Both the position numbers and the translations under genes were made by a program. A DNA stretch of 64,000 bases from Filosporella fistucella (Eukaryota; Ascomycota; Leotiomycetes; Helotiales): NCBI GenBank assembly GCA_030077755.1, contig JAQJZZ010000010.1, positions 5,270,001 to 5,334,000 of the forward strand, given 5' to 3'. This document shows positions 46,299-57,911 of this stretch, one piece after another; position 1 is the first letter of the stretch, and every line of letters starts with the position of its first letter. The notes under the pieces were generated by a model. It was not told the DNA's origin, searched no databases, and was given only the letters and a program-made list of their open reading frames with translations.

Positions 46299-48884
46299 CT
46301 AAAACGCATCTTCGAATGGACAGTCGATGCTATCGTGTCCCTCGCGCTCACATACTCCACACCATTTATCCATGTTGATTACTCCGCTTTCCTTGCCTGC
46401 TACAGGTCCTGATTCCATTGGGTTGGGAATGATTCGTACAGGTGCTGGTGGCGAAGGATGAGACTTCTTGATTGGTGAGAGAGGAGCTGGTTTGTATTCG
46501 TCTTGAGACGGTTTTGGTGACAGTCCTGCTTTGACAACATCCTTGCCAGTGCGCAAGTGGGATCCTTCTCTTGGTGCAGCGCCATTTGGACTGAACATGT
46601 TGGTGCATGTCAAGATATCGTGGCCGGAAGTTTCGCAAAGCTCGCAGAAACTCTCATTGGCAGAGGAATAAGTATCACTCTCTGGCATGGTCTCCAAAGT
46701 GTTGCCTCGTCTGTGGCTCTCAGGTGAGGTCTTCGAGTCCCGATCACGCCAGCTGACAACTGTGCCTTTTGAGTCGCGAATAGAGGAGCGGTCTTGAGTT
46801 ATGGTTCCGGTGCTCATGGCGCTGGCGCGGTGGCTCACACCATTGCTTGCACTTCCTCGTCGGACTCGCTCCAATTCCCGCTCAAGCTCGTCCTCTCGAT
46901 TGGATTTGGATTCAAGAGTGGCACGAAGTTCCGTGACCTCTCGTTCAAGCTTCTCTCGAGCAAGACGATCATCAATAGAATCCATCCCACCGTTGCTAAT
47001 CTTCCGGCGTGAAAAGCTGCCATTCCGTCCATTGGGAGTTTTCTGGACATCTGTACCACCAGCTGCCACATCTGGCACAGCGTCTCGACTGAGAGAATGT
47101 ATGATTGCCTTCAAGCCACGGATTTCGTCGTCTCGTTGCTCGACCTCCTTAGATAAAGCTCCAGGGTCGCCATTCGTACCACCATTAAATGCAACAGCTG
47201 CCTTTTCGCGCTCTCTTCGCAATTCCGAGCGAGTTCGTTCAACCTCTCCACGCAAGAACTCCACCTCACCACGGGCTTCAGCCTCTCCACGACGAGCATC
47301 TTCTAGACCCTCTTCTAACTCCTGCACAAGCTCCTCCAATTGCTTCAATTGCTGAGCTACACTGTCTACATCCTCGGTTCGCTCCTGCAGCTCCTTGACC
47401 TCATTGAGTAGATCCTCAACTCGTCTCTCATAGACACGCTCAGTTTCGGTGCTAGCCAGCTCTAGAGTATCGATTGTGCTCCTGAAATCCGCCCGGTGCG
47501 CATCGAACTCTGCAGTCAACATGGAAATCTTTTCGTTCTTCTCTCTCAACATTGACCGTAGTTGTGCTGCATCCTTGTCCTCCATGCTTCCTCTATTATG
47601 TCTCGCGGGACTGATCCCGGAGTCTCCCATCAATGTCTGTACCTCTGCCAGACTACTTTCCATCTCTGCTAAGCTCGACGCCTGCTCCTTGAGTTGTTTG
47701 TCTCGTTCTTCCAACTGGCCTCGTAACCGTTCAACCTCCTCGTCATTCACTCTATCTGTCGCTCGAGATGCAGCGCGAGAAGCTGGGCGTATCTTCGATT
47801 GGAAAGAGGATACAGAACCCAGGCTTCCATTTGTACCCGTCCGAGCAACACCAACTGGAGTTGTATCATCATCACTATAGTTGATGTGGTTCTGTCCCAA
47901 TGCAGATGCACTGCGAGGTCCTACGCTTGCCTTCATGCCACTTTTTGGTCCATACCCAAGTTTCTTGCTGGGATCGCGAGAGTCTTGTGTACCTCTGACG
48001 CTTTGCCCAAATTTCCCAGGTGCAGGACTGCCATATCGTGCTGGGGTTTTAGCTATTGGCGTACCTATTGATGGGCGTCCACCTAGTTGGGGCTTTCGTA
48101 GAGGTGATTCTGGGCGAGATAATGATGGCCTTGCCTTCTTAAATTGGGGGCTTGGTGCTCTACCTGGACCAACCGACTGGCTAAATTTTGGCAGCGACGG
48201 TGTGGGAGGTGTATATCCATGGCCGTTAGCCTTGAATCCGCCGCCTATTGATGGTGTCGTAGGCGTAAGAGGAAAGGAGCCTTCGTGCGAAGATGGAGAG
48301 CCACGTCTCGTCGCTCTATTAATCGGAAGGAAGATACCAGCTCCAGGTATTGAAGTGGTGAAGTAGGAGATCCTTGTTTTGTCAGTACCATGGTATGGAA
48401 AAGCCACCGGTTGAGTGTCTCACCCGTCAACATCCCCGTTATTCTTTCCCCTAGAAGCATATTCTTCGCTGAGTTCGACACCCGCAAACTTCCCATTCTT
48501 CCCTTGTACACTTCCTACAAACTTCACGGTTCCATGCATGTTTCCCGGAACATCAACTAGATCACCGACGTCCAAGTCGTCCCCAACACCCCCGCGGGAT
48601 GGAGTGAAGGGTGGCATATTGCTAATAGAAGGTGGTTCCTCATCCAACACCGTACTCAAACCGTATCCTTCACTAGCATCTGGGATTGTGGCAAGTGAGC
48701 CAGAGGTGAGTGCGTTGAGAGAGGATTTTCGCGTAAGCGCGTATTGCCGTGTGAGCGGTGGTGGTTGTAAGGAGGAGCTGTAGGATGCGCTGAGGTTCGG
48801 ACTGGAAGCGGTGTTAATACCGTTTGTTAGTGATGGTCGTGGTCGTGCAAGAGATCTTCTAGGTGTAAAGTTGGCAGAAGACAT
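46299..48884 (-). CDS. CLIP-170-type microtubule plus-end protein
   Basis: Exons 48884-48424 and 48372-46299 (intron 51 nt) give 844 residues. A Ser-rich head precedes one CAP-Gly domain (about residues 104-165: VGDLVDVPGNMHGTVKFVG, GKFAGVEL, then GKNNGDVDGISYF across the intron). A basic Ser/Pro linker (SPLRKPQLGG, KTPARYGSPAPG) follows, then a long coiled coil (about 340-640) and two C-terminal CCHC zinc knuckles, CELCETSGHDILTC (about 730-743) and CGVCEREGHDSIDC (about 825-838). CAP-Gly plus paired knuckles define the CLIP-170/Bik1/Tip1 group, which tracks growing microtubule ends and links to dynein/dynactin and Lis1. The usual GKNDG motif reads GKNNG here. Confidence 0.94.
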
Positions 48885-50361
48885 TGAATGTTTCGCGCGT
48901 GTTTATTATTATTGTTTTTCTGCCTCGATAGGCCGCGGTTTGTCGACCCTAGTCCGCGTTGCCTTGGATGATGCTGCAAAGATTGCTAATCTTGATTGCG
49001 ATAAATGGCAGCCTCTCACCATCGACGTCTTGTAGCAAGAAAATGGAGCAGGAGAGGAATCGAATCTCGCTTTGGGTGTAAATTAATAAAACTGTAGTTC
49101 CGTAGACTCGAAGACAAGTAGAGAGGTGCAGTAGTTGATTATGTATGTACAAAGTTTGGTTGAAAGTACAGCACCCCGTACCCTACCATCCGTAATGAAC
49201 ATTCACACCCCCTTGCATTTGCAGACCGCTGGTGAGAGACGGAGGCGTGCTGGCTTGGAGCAGTGTCATCACAGGGGCGAATCGGGAGACTGTGGGGAGT
49301 TTTCGATGAAGTCAGATGTGGGACTCCAAGGGTTCATTATTCAATTTCTTTCGTTCTTTCCATTGTGCAGTTTTTGAAGGGCTTTCAGCTGTATATGGAG
49401 TTGTTAAAGTTGGTTGTTGTCATGGTCCTATTCGTCAAATATGAGAGACAACATCTAAGAACAAGAGAAGGCAGGCGCAGCTTCTCATTTCGGACAATCT
49501 CCTTCCTTAACCCGCTTCTGCTTGCTTCAACCAGAGTTATTCTTCAGCACATCGCCCTTCTCTCGCTTTATGCTCGAACCCCAGCTCAATCACATCGGTC
49601 CCATCTCAATTTGAAAAGCTTTCCCCGCTCACATCTCCAAGTGATCCATGCAGCTGATACCAAGCCCGCGCCCGTTTATGGTTCCCGTTCAAAACTTAAT
49701 ATCCCGACAACTGATCCATCGTGGTTTCGAACTCCCAGAAGCTTTGAAAGGACGAGACAGCCATTTACGCTGGTCCTTTTAGTCTATCTAAAGCCTTATT
49801 GCAAACATTTCGAATCCAGCTCTCTACAGCATTGATCAGAAATTCCGTGAGCAGGTCTGAAGAACAAAATCACAAAGCCTTAGATCGTTCCCTGAGGATC
49901 ACCCCTGTTTAAATGCAGGTACTCCCGGCATGGATTAATAGAGCCGCTCAACGGTCTATTTTTGCGCATTGTCCTGTTTAAGGTTCCATTCTCAACGTGT
50001 TTGAAGTCCCTATGGATCTTCACGCTCGTCTGAATATCAGAGGAACTAATGGTAAATCATGGTCTGATGGCGCTGATCTAGTATGTCAAATTTAGCAGTG
50101 TGAGATGACCCGGAAGCTCGGCAATTACTTCGAACAATGCTTCTTCTCATAGTCCTTACTCGGAAACCGTTGTGTTCTCTTGATTACAGGCAATGTCTGA
50201 AATCATTCAGGGCAAACCTAGGACGTTGTTTTCTTTCTCCAGCCTCTTAATCGGCAGATACAGTTGCTTGTTCTCTGTGGAACATATATGTATGTTTCGA
50301 ATGATTATAGAATAGATTTGAGCAACATGTGCTGCAACTGAGTAGGTTAAAAATGGCTATT
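48885..50361. other. Intergenic region
   Basis: About 1.5 kb upstream of the CLIP gene. A 190-codon frame at 49263-49835 has unremarkable composition, no domain and no splice context; I treat it as chance. Confidence 0.4.
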
Positions 50362-50832
50362 CTACTTCTTTCCTTTAGATTTCTTTTCTTCCTTCTTCTT
50401 CTTGGCTGCTTCGGCCTTCTTTCTAAATGCCTCCTGCTTCTTTTTGATCTCGGCAGCAATTCCTTCCTCAGTCAACGCAAACGCTTTCTGCTCCTCCTTC
50501 TCTTTTTTCTTCTCTTCCTTCTTCTCTTTCTTCTTCTCCTCCTTCTCCTTCTCCCTCTCCTTCTCGTTCACCTTCTTCTTCTCCGCTGCATCTGCTTTCG
50601 CCCTCTCCTTATGCTCCACCACCGCTTGCTCCACATATGCTTCCCTCGTGCTCCGAGCAACATCACTCGTGCCTCGTAGGCGGGCTATTTCCTCGGCGGT
50701 AGGCTCATCATCATCTTCGGCATCATTCAGCACCCAAACCCCAGTCTCCCCATGTACTATTGCTGCTATATAGCTGTCAGCTGGTATCATGAAGCGTGTC
50801 ACCACATGTGCACTCAAACAATAAACAATCAT
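50362..50832 (-). CDS. Lysine/glutamate-rich coiled-coil protein, possibly incomplete
   Basis: From ATG 50832 the frame encodes 156 residues. The N-terminal 45 look folded (MIPADSYIAAIVHGETGVWV), then an acidic turn (DAEDDDEPTAEEIARLRG), then a long highly charged helix of K/E runs, ending FALTEEGIAAEIKKKQEAFR and a lysine tail. The frame is open a little further up to a CTACTCAG acceptor-like site at about 50851, so a 5' exon may be missing. The KKE-rich helix could mediate nucleic-acid or ribosome contacts, but no family is recognised. The long plus-strand frames here are shadows of GAG/AAG codons. Confidence 0.5.
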   Translation of the reverse strand: MIVYCLSAHVVTRFMIPADSYIAAIVHGETGVWVLNDAEDDDEPTAEEIARLRGTSDVARSTREAYVEQAVVEHKERAKADAAEKKKVNEKEREKEKEEKKKEKKEEKKKEKEEQKAFALTEEGIAAEIKKKQEAFRKKAEAAKKKKEEKKSKGKK

Positions 50833-52375
50833 TTCATTCGCACTGTGCACCTGAGTAGGCCGAGTTGGCTAGAATATTGCAACCCGTTTTTGACCTTTCA
50901 TAGTTTCACCTCATTTGCTGGTGTACACTAAGGAAAATGCCGTCCATCAATGGTGACTATCGCCTTGTGTGTGAATACCCCCAATGAGATAGGAAGCAAA
51001 GTAACCTAGCCTAGAACATTTGGTGCTGTATGAAGGCGTGGCAAAAGTACTTTTCGAAGTTCTGGCATGTATGGGAACAGTGATGAGACGGTGACGCAGG
51101 TAAATCCGAGGGAAGCATTGCTCTGGTAAACCTACTAGATATATGTTCTATTCTTGCTTGTTTAACAGTGAGATCAGCGGGGGAAGGTGAAGCTGGGCGT
51201 TTTTCTATATAACATGTTAGTTGACTCCAAATCGGCCACCGATTATCAAACGCAAGGATGCAAGGAGCTGGCATACGACGAGGAATCGTTTCTGGGGGGG
51301 CAGAGGCACACTCCAGCCCGGCGAAGTCATCGGCCTTTGGGACCGGAGGGACCAGACAGGAAATATCATTATTTTGAGAAGGATATATGGAATTGAAATC
51401 TGACATTTTGATGAAATGATTATTGATTATGGTAATGGTAATAGTGACGGTGACACTTGTGATAGTGAAGCTTGACGCTGCAATTAAAATTTACGGTGCT
51501 CACTTACATCGTCTCGAGTCCTCACATCCCGTTTTGGCAGGACACAGCTCGGTTCTGGATGAGCCAAGTTTGCAGCAACCACAAAGAATTGACATGTAAC
51601 AGGCACAATACAATATAAAATGCTTCAAATCCCCTAGTGACAGGCTATGCTAAAATGGACAGATCCTGGCACTAAATTGTAATGTCCTACCATCCTGGAC
51701 GAGCTTTAGACAGTATGCCGTCAATAAGTGTTGGAGCCACACTTCTAGACGGTGAAGTGTAGAAACTACAGAAAGTACGAGATTTGGGCAGTCAAAAAGT
51801 ATTCTAAAGGGCTGATGAGAATCGTACAAGCACACTCGTATGCTAAAATGTTTTGGTGAGCAGTTTTGCCACAGCATCTAAGCTTCCTACTTTGACCTCA
51901 TACAATTCGAAGTTGGATAAGTTCGCGTCTGAGTAGATCTTCAGACTGCTGAGAAGAACAATTTCGAGTTTGAGCAGAACAGTAAAGAGCAACTCTAGGT
52001 CATGATTCACTCCGCAGAGTGTTATTATTTAAGGCCATACCATTTCAAACCTTCCCTGTTCAACAACCACAACCTTTTACAACAACACATATCAAGACAA
52101 AAGAACGATTACAGCAGCTTCCCAGACCACACGAGAAACACGCAGGGGCTACTTGCCTCCGCATTAAATGTGTACGATCTCAAATAACGCAACAGCCTCT
52201 GCAGATCAACGCGAAGAGAAGTGGCACAGATACCAAAGGTGAAATAAACTCAAAGCTTTCCCTTAGGTACGGGTCTCCCATCCACATCAAGAGCAGCAGG
52301 CGCAACAGCTAATGCAGAATCTACGTAGTGACAAGAGACCACTGAATCAGCACGTCGCCTCATCACAAGTTCATC
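50833..52375. other. Intergenic region with one doubtful ORF
   Basis: About 1.5 kb. A minus-strand ATG frame at 51011-51406 (131 codons, beginning MSDFNSIYPSQNNDISCL) is Pro/Ser/Cys-rich and matches nothing I know; it might be an orphan gene or 5' exon of the lysine-rich gene, but I found no splice joining them. Confidence 0.3.
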
Positions 52376-54751
52376 ATGAATTCCCAGGGGGAAAGGAAGC
52401 ATAGTAATGAAGAGCTGCCACAGAGCGAAGAGACCTTGCAAAGCCTGCCAAACGTTCTCGGGAGCCCTGTTTTGCACTCAAATGTCGCCACAGATGCTCG
52501 TGCAAGCAATTTCATAATCAGAACATGCATTGTCAAAACGTCTTGGACACCAACAGGTCCAGTAGATTTGGGTTTTGGGCACACTGTTGCAACTATCGCT
52601 GTCAAGAAAGGTCAGGAAGGGTTTATCTGTGGGGATAAAAGGAGCGATCAGCAAGGCTTACAATGGGTTCGTTATGCCCGAGCAAGAAGTGGAAGTGCCA
52701 ATGATAGAGGTTGGGTAAGAGCAGACGTCCTTGATGTTGGGCGCATCACTGGGCCGGTCCAGTTCATTGACCATACCGAATTGCTCCTAGTAAGGAATGC
52801 TCGACCACGAGCTGCAGGCACTTGTCTTCAGAAGACAGTCCAGTTGCTTTATCAGACCACACTAGAGGAGAAAGAGAACATTCTCAAAATGGGAGGGGAT
52901 TTGTCTGTTATCACCGACTTGGAAGCTCATTCGAAAGATATTGAGCTTTGGTTCATCAATGGTTAGTGGGGTTTCCTATCATTGTACTCGATACTTACTT
53001 TGTGTGAAGGAATTCCTTTGGAGACCAGAAAGATCATTGAAGGGGGTCACTTTGACTGGGATGAGATAGCGAATCTGCCTTCTAACAAAAAGTTTGAGGT
53101 GATGGACACTGTCGATGAGCGATCGCTGATCTACCTGTTGATGTTCAGGAGTATTGATGGTGTAGAAGGCAGCAATGCTACATACATCGGCAAGACGATA
53201 TCTGCTGGTAAACGATTTGTTGACCATAGAGAAAATCTCAGCAATCCAAACGCTCCAGGCCAAGCATACCGAGTTGGGCGAAGAGCAAAGGCCTGGCGTA
53301 TGATGGTGCTGTGCAACCTGTCAACCTCTGTTCCAAAGCGATACCAGGACATAGCCTTACGGGTTTCTGAGCACACTGGAGTGTCTCTATTTCGGTCATG
53401 GACCTTAGACCTGTTCCAAACAGAAGACGGTGCTCAGTTTGAAAAGTACTTTTTCGACAGATGGGCCGCGAGAAAGTTTTCCAGTCTTGCAGATGACGTT
53501 TTCAAGGTGACCGGATGGACTCCGTGTACAGGACGCGGCCTTAACTGGAAGACGCCGCTGTTTGAAAATTTCCAGACCCACACCAGTTGGACGGTCCATG
53601 TACTGAATGACGAGACAGCAGGAGAAGTCCGAGTATATCGGTGTAAGCCCAAGAAAGTGCAAATGGGTTTCAAAAATGCTGCAGGCTTTGTCTGCCTTAT
53701 ATTTGGCGGTGATAACAGGAGAGCCAGAGTGACACTTACAACCAGTGACTTCCCAGTGGGATCCTATGTCACTCCAATTGTTGAGATATACATGGGAAAA
53801 GGGCAGCGACATCCAGTACCCATGGCCAGACTGCCGGAGCCTGGTGGATTCTCTGACTGGGGAGATATGAACAGAATTGGCAAGCAGATCCGTAAAGCAA
53901 TATTGTGCAGTCATGCTAATTGTGTGCTAGGTATCCGGTTTGAAGCTCAGGACAGTGCAGGAACGTGGTATTCTACGTGGTACCAAGTCAGTCACAGCAT
54001 GCGACCTCTTGGCTTACCCCAGGAAACAATCGACAGCTTCAACCGTGAATCAACTCTGTCCTATCCACATGCTACTCAGGAATACGTCAAAGCTCAGACA
54101 ATATTCAACACCCTTCTTCAGATTCAATACCCTGATAACTCTGCCCCGTTCCAATGGATGAAGAAAGGACCCAGTATCGAGGTCAGGGAAATCAGATACC
54201 AACATCTTACGCAGACGATCGAAATGAGGGACCAGCCTCCGCTTCGGCGTGAAAAGCCAGTGCTCATATCATTTTTAAAGAATGAACAGGCACTCCATAG
54301 GATGTACAAACTGAATCCGAACGATGCATCATTAATCGTCGGATCTCCACCGAGCACAGGTATCCTTGCAAATTGGGGATATACGAAATATTGTGCCATG
54401 TGCATCAACCTACCTGAAGTCAAAGGACACTATACGACCGTGAAATTAAGAGATGATGTAGCATGCCCTTCGATGCATCGAATAGCAAACCCGGGCCCGA
54501 ATGAAGAAGCTCGGGAGGCGACATGTAAACTATGCTGGGTGTTGCGCCGTCCCTGTGTCTGGGTACCAGTTGTAGACTTGTCAAAATATGGTGGTCGCTG
54601 GAAATTCATCAGGATTCCCCACAGGGACTTGAGAGGAATGCAGAGAATCAATGGGCCATCGAAAGATAGAATGCTGGCAGAGTGTCCGATTGCTGAAGAA
54701 GAAGAGAGCACTCCTGACGATGACACAAACCCACCCGCCGAAGAAGATTAA
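52376..54751 (+). CDS. Large unknown protein with GIY-YIG-like nuclease core
   Basis: Exons 52376-52961 and 53010-54751 (intron 48 nt, GTTAGT...GAAG) give 775 residues; the first ATG is used. Residues about 65-125 look SH3-like (HTVATIAVKKGQEGFICG, then RGWVRADVLDV). Residues about 232-345 resemble the GIY-YIG fold: RSLIYLLMF (Tyr237 in place of GIY), NATYIGKTISAGKRFVDH (Tyr254, Arg264, His268), RRAKAWRMMVLC, and an acidic helix AQFEKYFFDRWAARK (Glu340). A beta-rich region follows (about 370-560). The C-terminus has cysteines 657, 660, 681, 701, 704 and 711, with two CxxC pairs, suggesting zinc binding, and then an acidic tail. No signal peptide or membrane span. I know no named function; DNA/RNA cleavage or a non-catalytic derivative are both possible. 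Confidence 0.82.
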
Positions 54752-55800
54752 GCAGGTCTTACAGAGTATCTCCCTGTCTGCTGAAATGAGTCTGCATTCC
54801 CTGAGAGCATTATTTGATCCTAAAGTAATTCTTTTGACTGCATCTCTGAAATGGTTGTTTGAACTGCCGTTCTACATCGGTGGTTTGCGCTAGTAGTTCG
54901 TGGTGGCATTTTGCGGTGGCATTTCGCGGTGGAATTTTGCGATAGTTCATTGAGAATAATTAAATCATTGCTTCGTTTTAAGAATCGTTGACTGAAGGTG
55001 TGATTTGGCTGCTACGATGGGCAATAAAAGTAGATTGTTGGTCATAATGGAAATCAGAAGCCCTGACTGAACCAAGGCTTGGCACCGGTAGGACCGATTT
55101 TGGCCCGTCGTAGAAAAATGGGATTAGCCTGGGCTTACAGTTCCCTCCGTAGAGCCACTTGAATTTCTCACCGCCCAGTAAGGATTTTATTCTAAGCTAG
55201 GGACCTTAGCGGCTATGGGCAGTATAGAACTTTCGACTCCCGACAATTTTCTTCTTTTTCCTTCTTCTTTTCTGATCAGTGCGGCGAAATTGGTTACAAC
55301 CCGTGTTGCTCAAACATCTATTCCATGGTGTAGTCAAAACATTCGAGCGTCAACCTTTTCACAGAGCGAACCCAATTGCAAGACGCCTCGTCTTCCGTGC
55401 GCCAGGTCGAGTTCGCGCTCACGATTTGTCTTTACGGGCTCGTGGGTTGCTGGGCCTGGAGCTGGAAGAAAGGCGGACATATTATCGAGAGAAAAGAAGA
55501 GTGCTGAGGGACTGAGGAAAGGTTGGAGCGGAGGATTAAGCATACTGGTGGAATAGTTGATTTCACTTTGTGTACGGTGCCAGTGGAATATTGAAGAGGC
55601 AGGACATGTCCAATTATAAAATTTAATAGGTCGAATGAAGAGTAGGTTTCTATTTGGCGAGGTCATGCATGCTATCGTGTTTCTGGAATATCTTCTGAAA
55701 GAAATGCAACGTTCTTGATATTTTCCGCTCCCAAGGCCTAATCTGCAAACGCCATCCATGATCAACTGTATTTTGAGTTGTACTTTACCCTGTCGCTCTT
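54752..55800. other. Spacer between converging genes
   Basis: About 1 kb with a small tandem repeat near 54900 and no supported ORF. Confidence 0.4.
54897..54946. repeat. Degenerate 12-13 bp tandem repeat
   Basis: Four imperfect units of the type TTTGCGGTGGCAT follow each other (GTGGTGGCAT, GCGGTGGCAT, GCGGTGGAAT, then a decayed GCGATAG), about 145 bases after the GIY-YIG gene. Probably a minor minisatellite. Confidence 0.6.
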
Positions 55801-57000
55801 CTACTCGCCCTGCTCGTCACCAATTTTCTCTAATTTCCCCAATTTGCGCTTCTCGCCCGTCTCCCCAATGAGTCTGAATCTGTCAACCCGAACCCTTTCT
55901 CCCTCTCCATCGCCGTTCACAATGAATACAACCAAGCTAGAAACGTTCTGGAACTTCACGAATCGAAGAGGAATGGTCGCAGTACCAGTAGAATCCCAGT
56001 CCTTTTCTGTGAGTGTAATGGTTTGTGTGGCAGGAATATCCTCAGCTTCCTCAAACCCAAGAATATGTGGTCGATTAGGGTAAATTTGTATTGTCTTTGG
56101 CCGCATAGGGACTTCGTCGTCATCTTCGGATGTGGGTGGAAGGGAAGTGATCTAGTATCATAATTAGCATCTGCGAATTTTCATGTCCAATAAACAGAGC
56201 CTCGTACCTGGAGAGTATGGACTTTCAGTGTAGACTGGAACGGCATGAACATCATGAGCTGTTCATCCGTATCACTTTCTACCCAGTCCTTCTGTGCCGA
56301 TGCTGATGCCTTGCCCTTCTGGAGCCCTGTAGGCTTGCTGCCCTCGAACAGGACTCGAACGCTTCCGAACTCGCTGTCGGCATTCAATAGTTCAAGCCCT
56401 TTCACGTCGACTTCATCGGTGATGTCGTTGTAGCCCCTTGGTAGGTCTCCCACCCTCCAACTACTACCACTCCCTGAGGTGCCCCCAAATCCAGCTGAAG
56501 TTGCTCCGTTCTCTGCCTCTGCGACCAGTTTCTTGACTACGTCTTGGAGTTTTCGTGGATCGGCACCTTTAATTTTCTCCACCACGGCGCCTTTCTTGAA
56601 TATCATGAATGTTGGCATACTAGATACATGATTAGCTACTTTCACCACCATCACAACCCGGACTAGCTGAGCTCTCGCCATATGGTGCCTTACGCCGTGA
56701 CCGCATAATTCGAGGTGATCTCTTTCTGGGTGTCTACATTCACTTTGGTGAATGTAATATGGTTTGGACGAGACAGTTGAGCAGACAGCGATTCATATAC
56801 TGGTGCAATAACCTTGCATGGCCCACACCAATCTGCATAAACTTCTGGATATCAGCATCATTCCAAAATGTTGTATACAAACGCCGTGTTTGGATGTGGC
56901 GGGGTAGGTGGGGGAGCTCACAATCTGTCACTACTATCTTGGACGACTTCAGCAGATCGCTGAATTGCCCCGGAGAGGAGATTTGTACTGTTTTCGACAT
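55801..57000 (-). CDS. Thioredoxin-PITH protein (TXNL1 type)
   Basis: Exons 57000-56922, 56841-56694, 56619-56208 and 56151-55801 give 329 residues. The thioredoxin domain has the active site FYADWCGPCK, with the first exon ending within the codon before YADW, then VNVDTQKEITSNYAVTAMPT and a cis-proline. After a Gly/Ser linker the PITH (DUF1000) domain follows: DEVDVKGLELLNADSEFG, DTDEQLMMFMPFQSTLKVHT, RPKTIQIYPNRPHILGFEEA and LRFVKFQNVSSLVVFIV. TXNL1 proteins are cytosolic reductases that bind the 26S proteasome lid. The 45-residue acidic/basic C-terminal end is typical for fungal forms. Joins were fixed by the invariant DFYADWCGPC and AMPTF motifs. Confidence 0.95.
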
Positions 57001-57911
57001 GCTGATCGTAAATGGAAAGGAATTGTGAAAGTTGTGGTTGTCGAAAGTACTGACGGATTTGATAACAAATCAAGTCAAATGGAATTTGCCAAGCTTTTAT
57101 AGGCGGCAACTTGATACGCCCTTACCCTCGCCGGATTCTGTTCCAACTTCAACATCGCAAGTTCGAGTCCAGTTGAGAGTATGGCTTTGCTTCTAGAACT
57201 AACTCAAATATATCCTTAGTGGGAATGAGAGTACCTAGAATATGTTTCTATTTCGATCTCAAGTGGGAGTTCAACTCCAAACATATCAGCTAATATTCAC
57301 CAACACTCCTTCCTCCGGACAAGGTATTACTACCATATCAACACAGGTCCTTGTTGCTAATGCTGATCTTATAGCTATTTGTGTGGCTTGTACTACGGAG
57401 ATTGCCTGCTGTGATGGGTGCTTATCATATATACATTCCTTCGTTGAAGTTTGCAAATCATGCAGCTGAGCAAAGCTTGCTCCCGTTTGCTGCTATCTCT
57501 TTCGATCTTACTTTGCTCATCTTAATTATAAACGAGTTGGGAAATTTTTTCACTTTTCGTGCAAGCAATGGCCTAGGTATACCTTTTTAGTGTCATTATG
57601 GTTTGCTTTCAGAAAACTTGGGCTGAGGTACACGTCGTCTTCATGGTTCAAGATCCTCAATTAGTCACTTTCACATAGATCATGATCGGCTTTCAAGGCT
57701 TGGATTCGTGCGATGACTCTATGTACAAGAGAATGCAGACGTCAAAGCTCATCCTACATCTCACAACCCCTTTTGTTTCCCTCAATATTCAGCACTATCA
57801 GTGCAAACCGGGTATCCCACAACCATCAATGAATCGAAAGGTCATCAAGTCGAATTAAAAAGAGGAACGCCGTCATGACGCCATCGAAGCTCGAAGGTGA
57901 GCTGGGGATGT
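57001..57911. other. Intergenic region
   Basis: About 0.9 kb. A tRNA-like string GTTCGAGTCC near 57163 lacks a surrounding cloverleaf. No gene supported. Confidence 0.4.

Noticed and set aside
46801..48366. Plus-strand frames rich in Ser, Arg and Leu
   Set aside because: Antisense of the coiled coil and linker of the CLIP gene.
49263..49835. 190-codon plus-strand frame
   Set aside because: No domain, no splice context, mixed hydrophobic stretches; probably chance in intergenic DNA.
50329..50773. Long Leu- and Ser/Phe-rich plus-strand frames
   Set aside because: They are antisense reflections of GAG/AAG-rich codons of the minus-strand lysine-rich ORF.
57140..57190. tRNA-like T-loop string GTTCGAGTCC
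   Set aside because: No five-base stem closes around it, and no A-box, anticodon arm or acceptor stem was found upstream.
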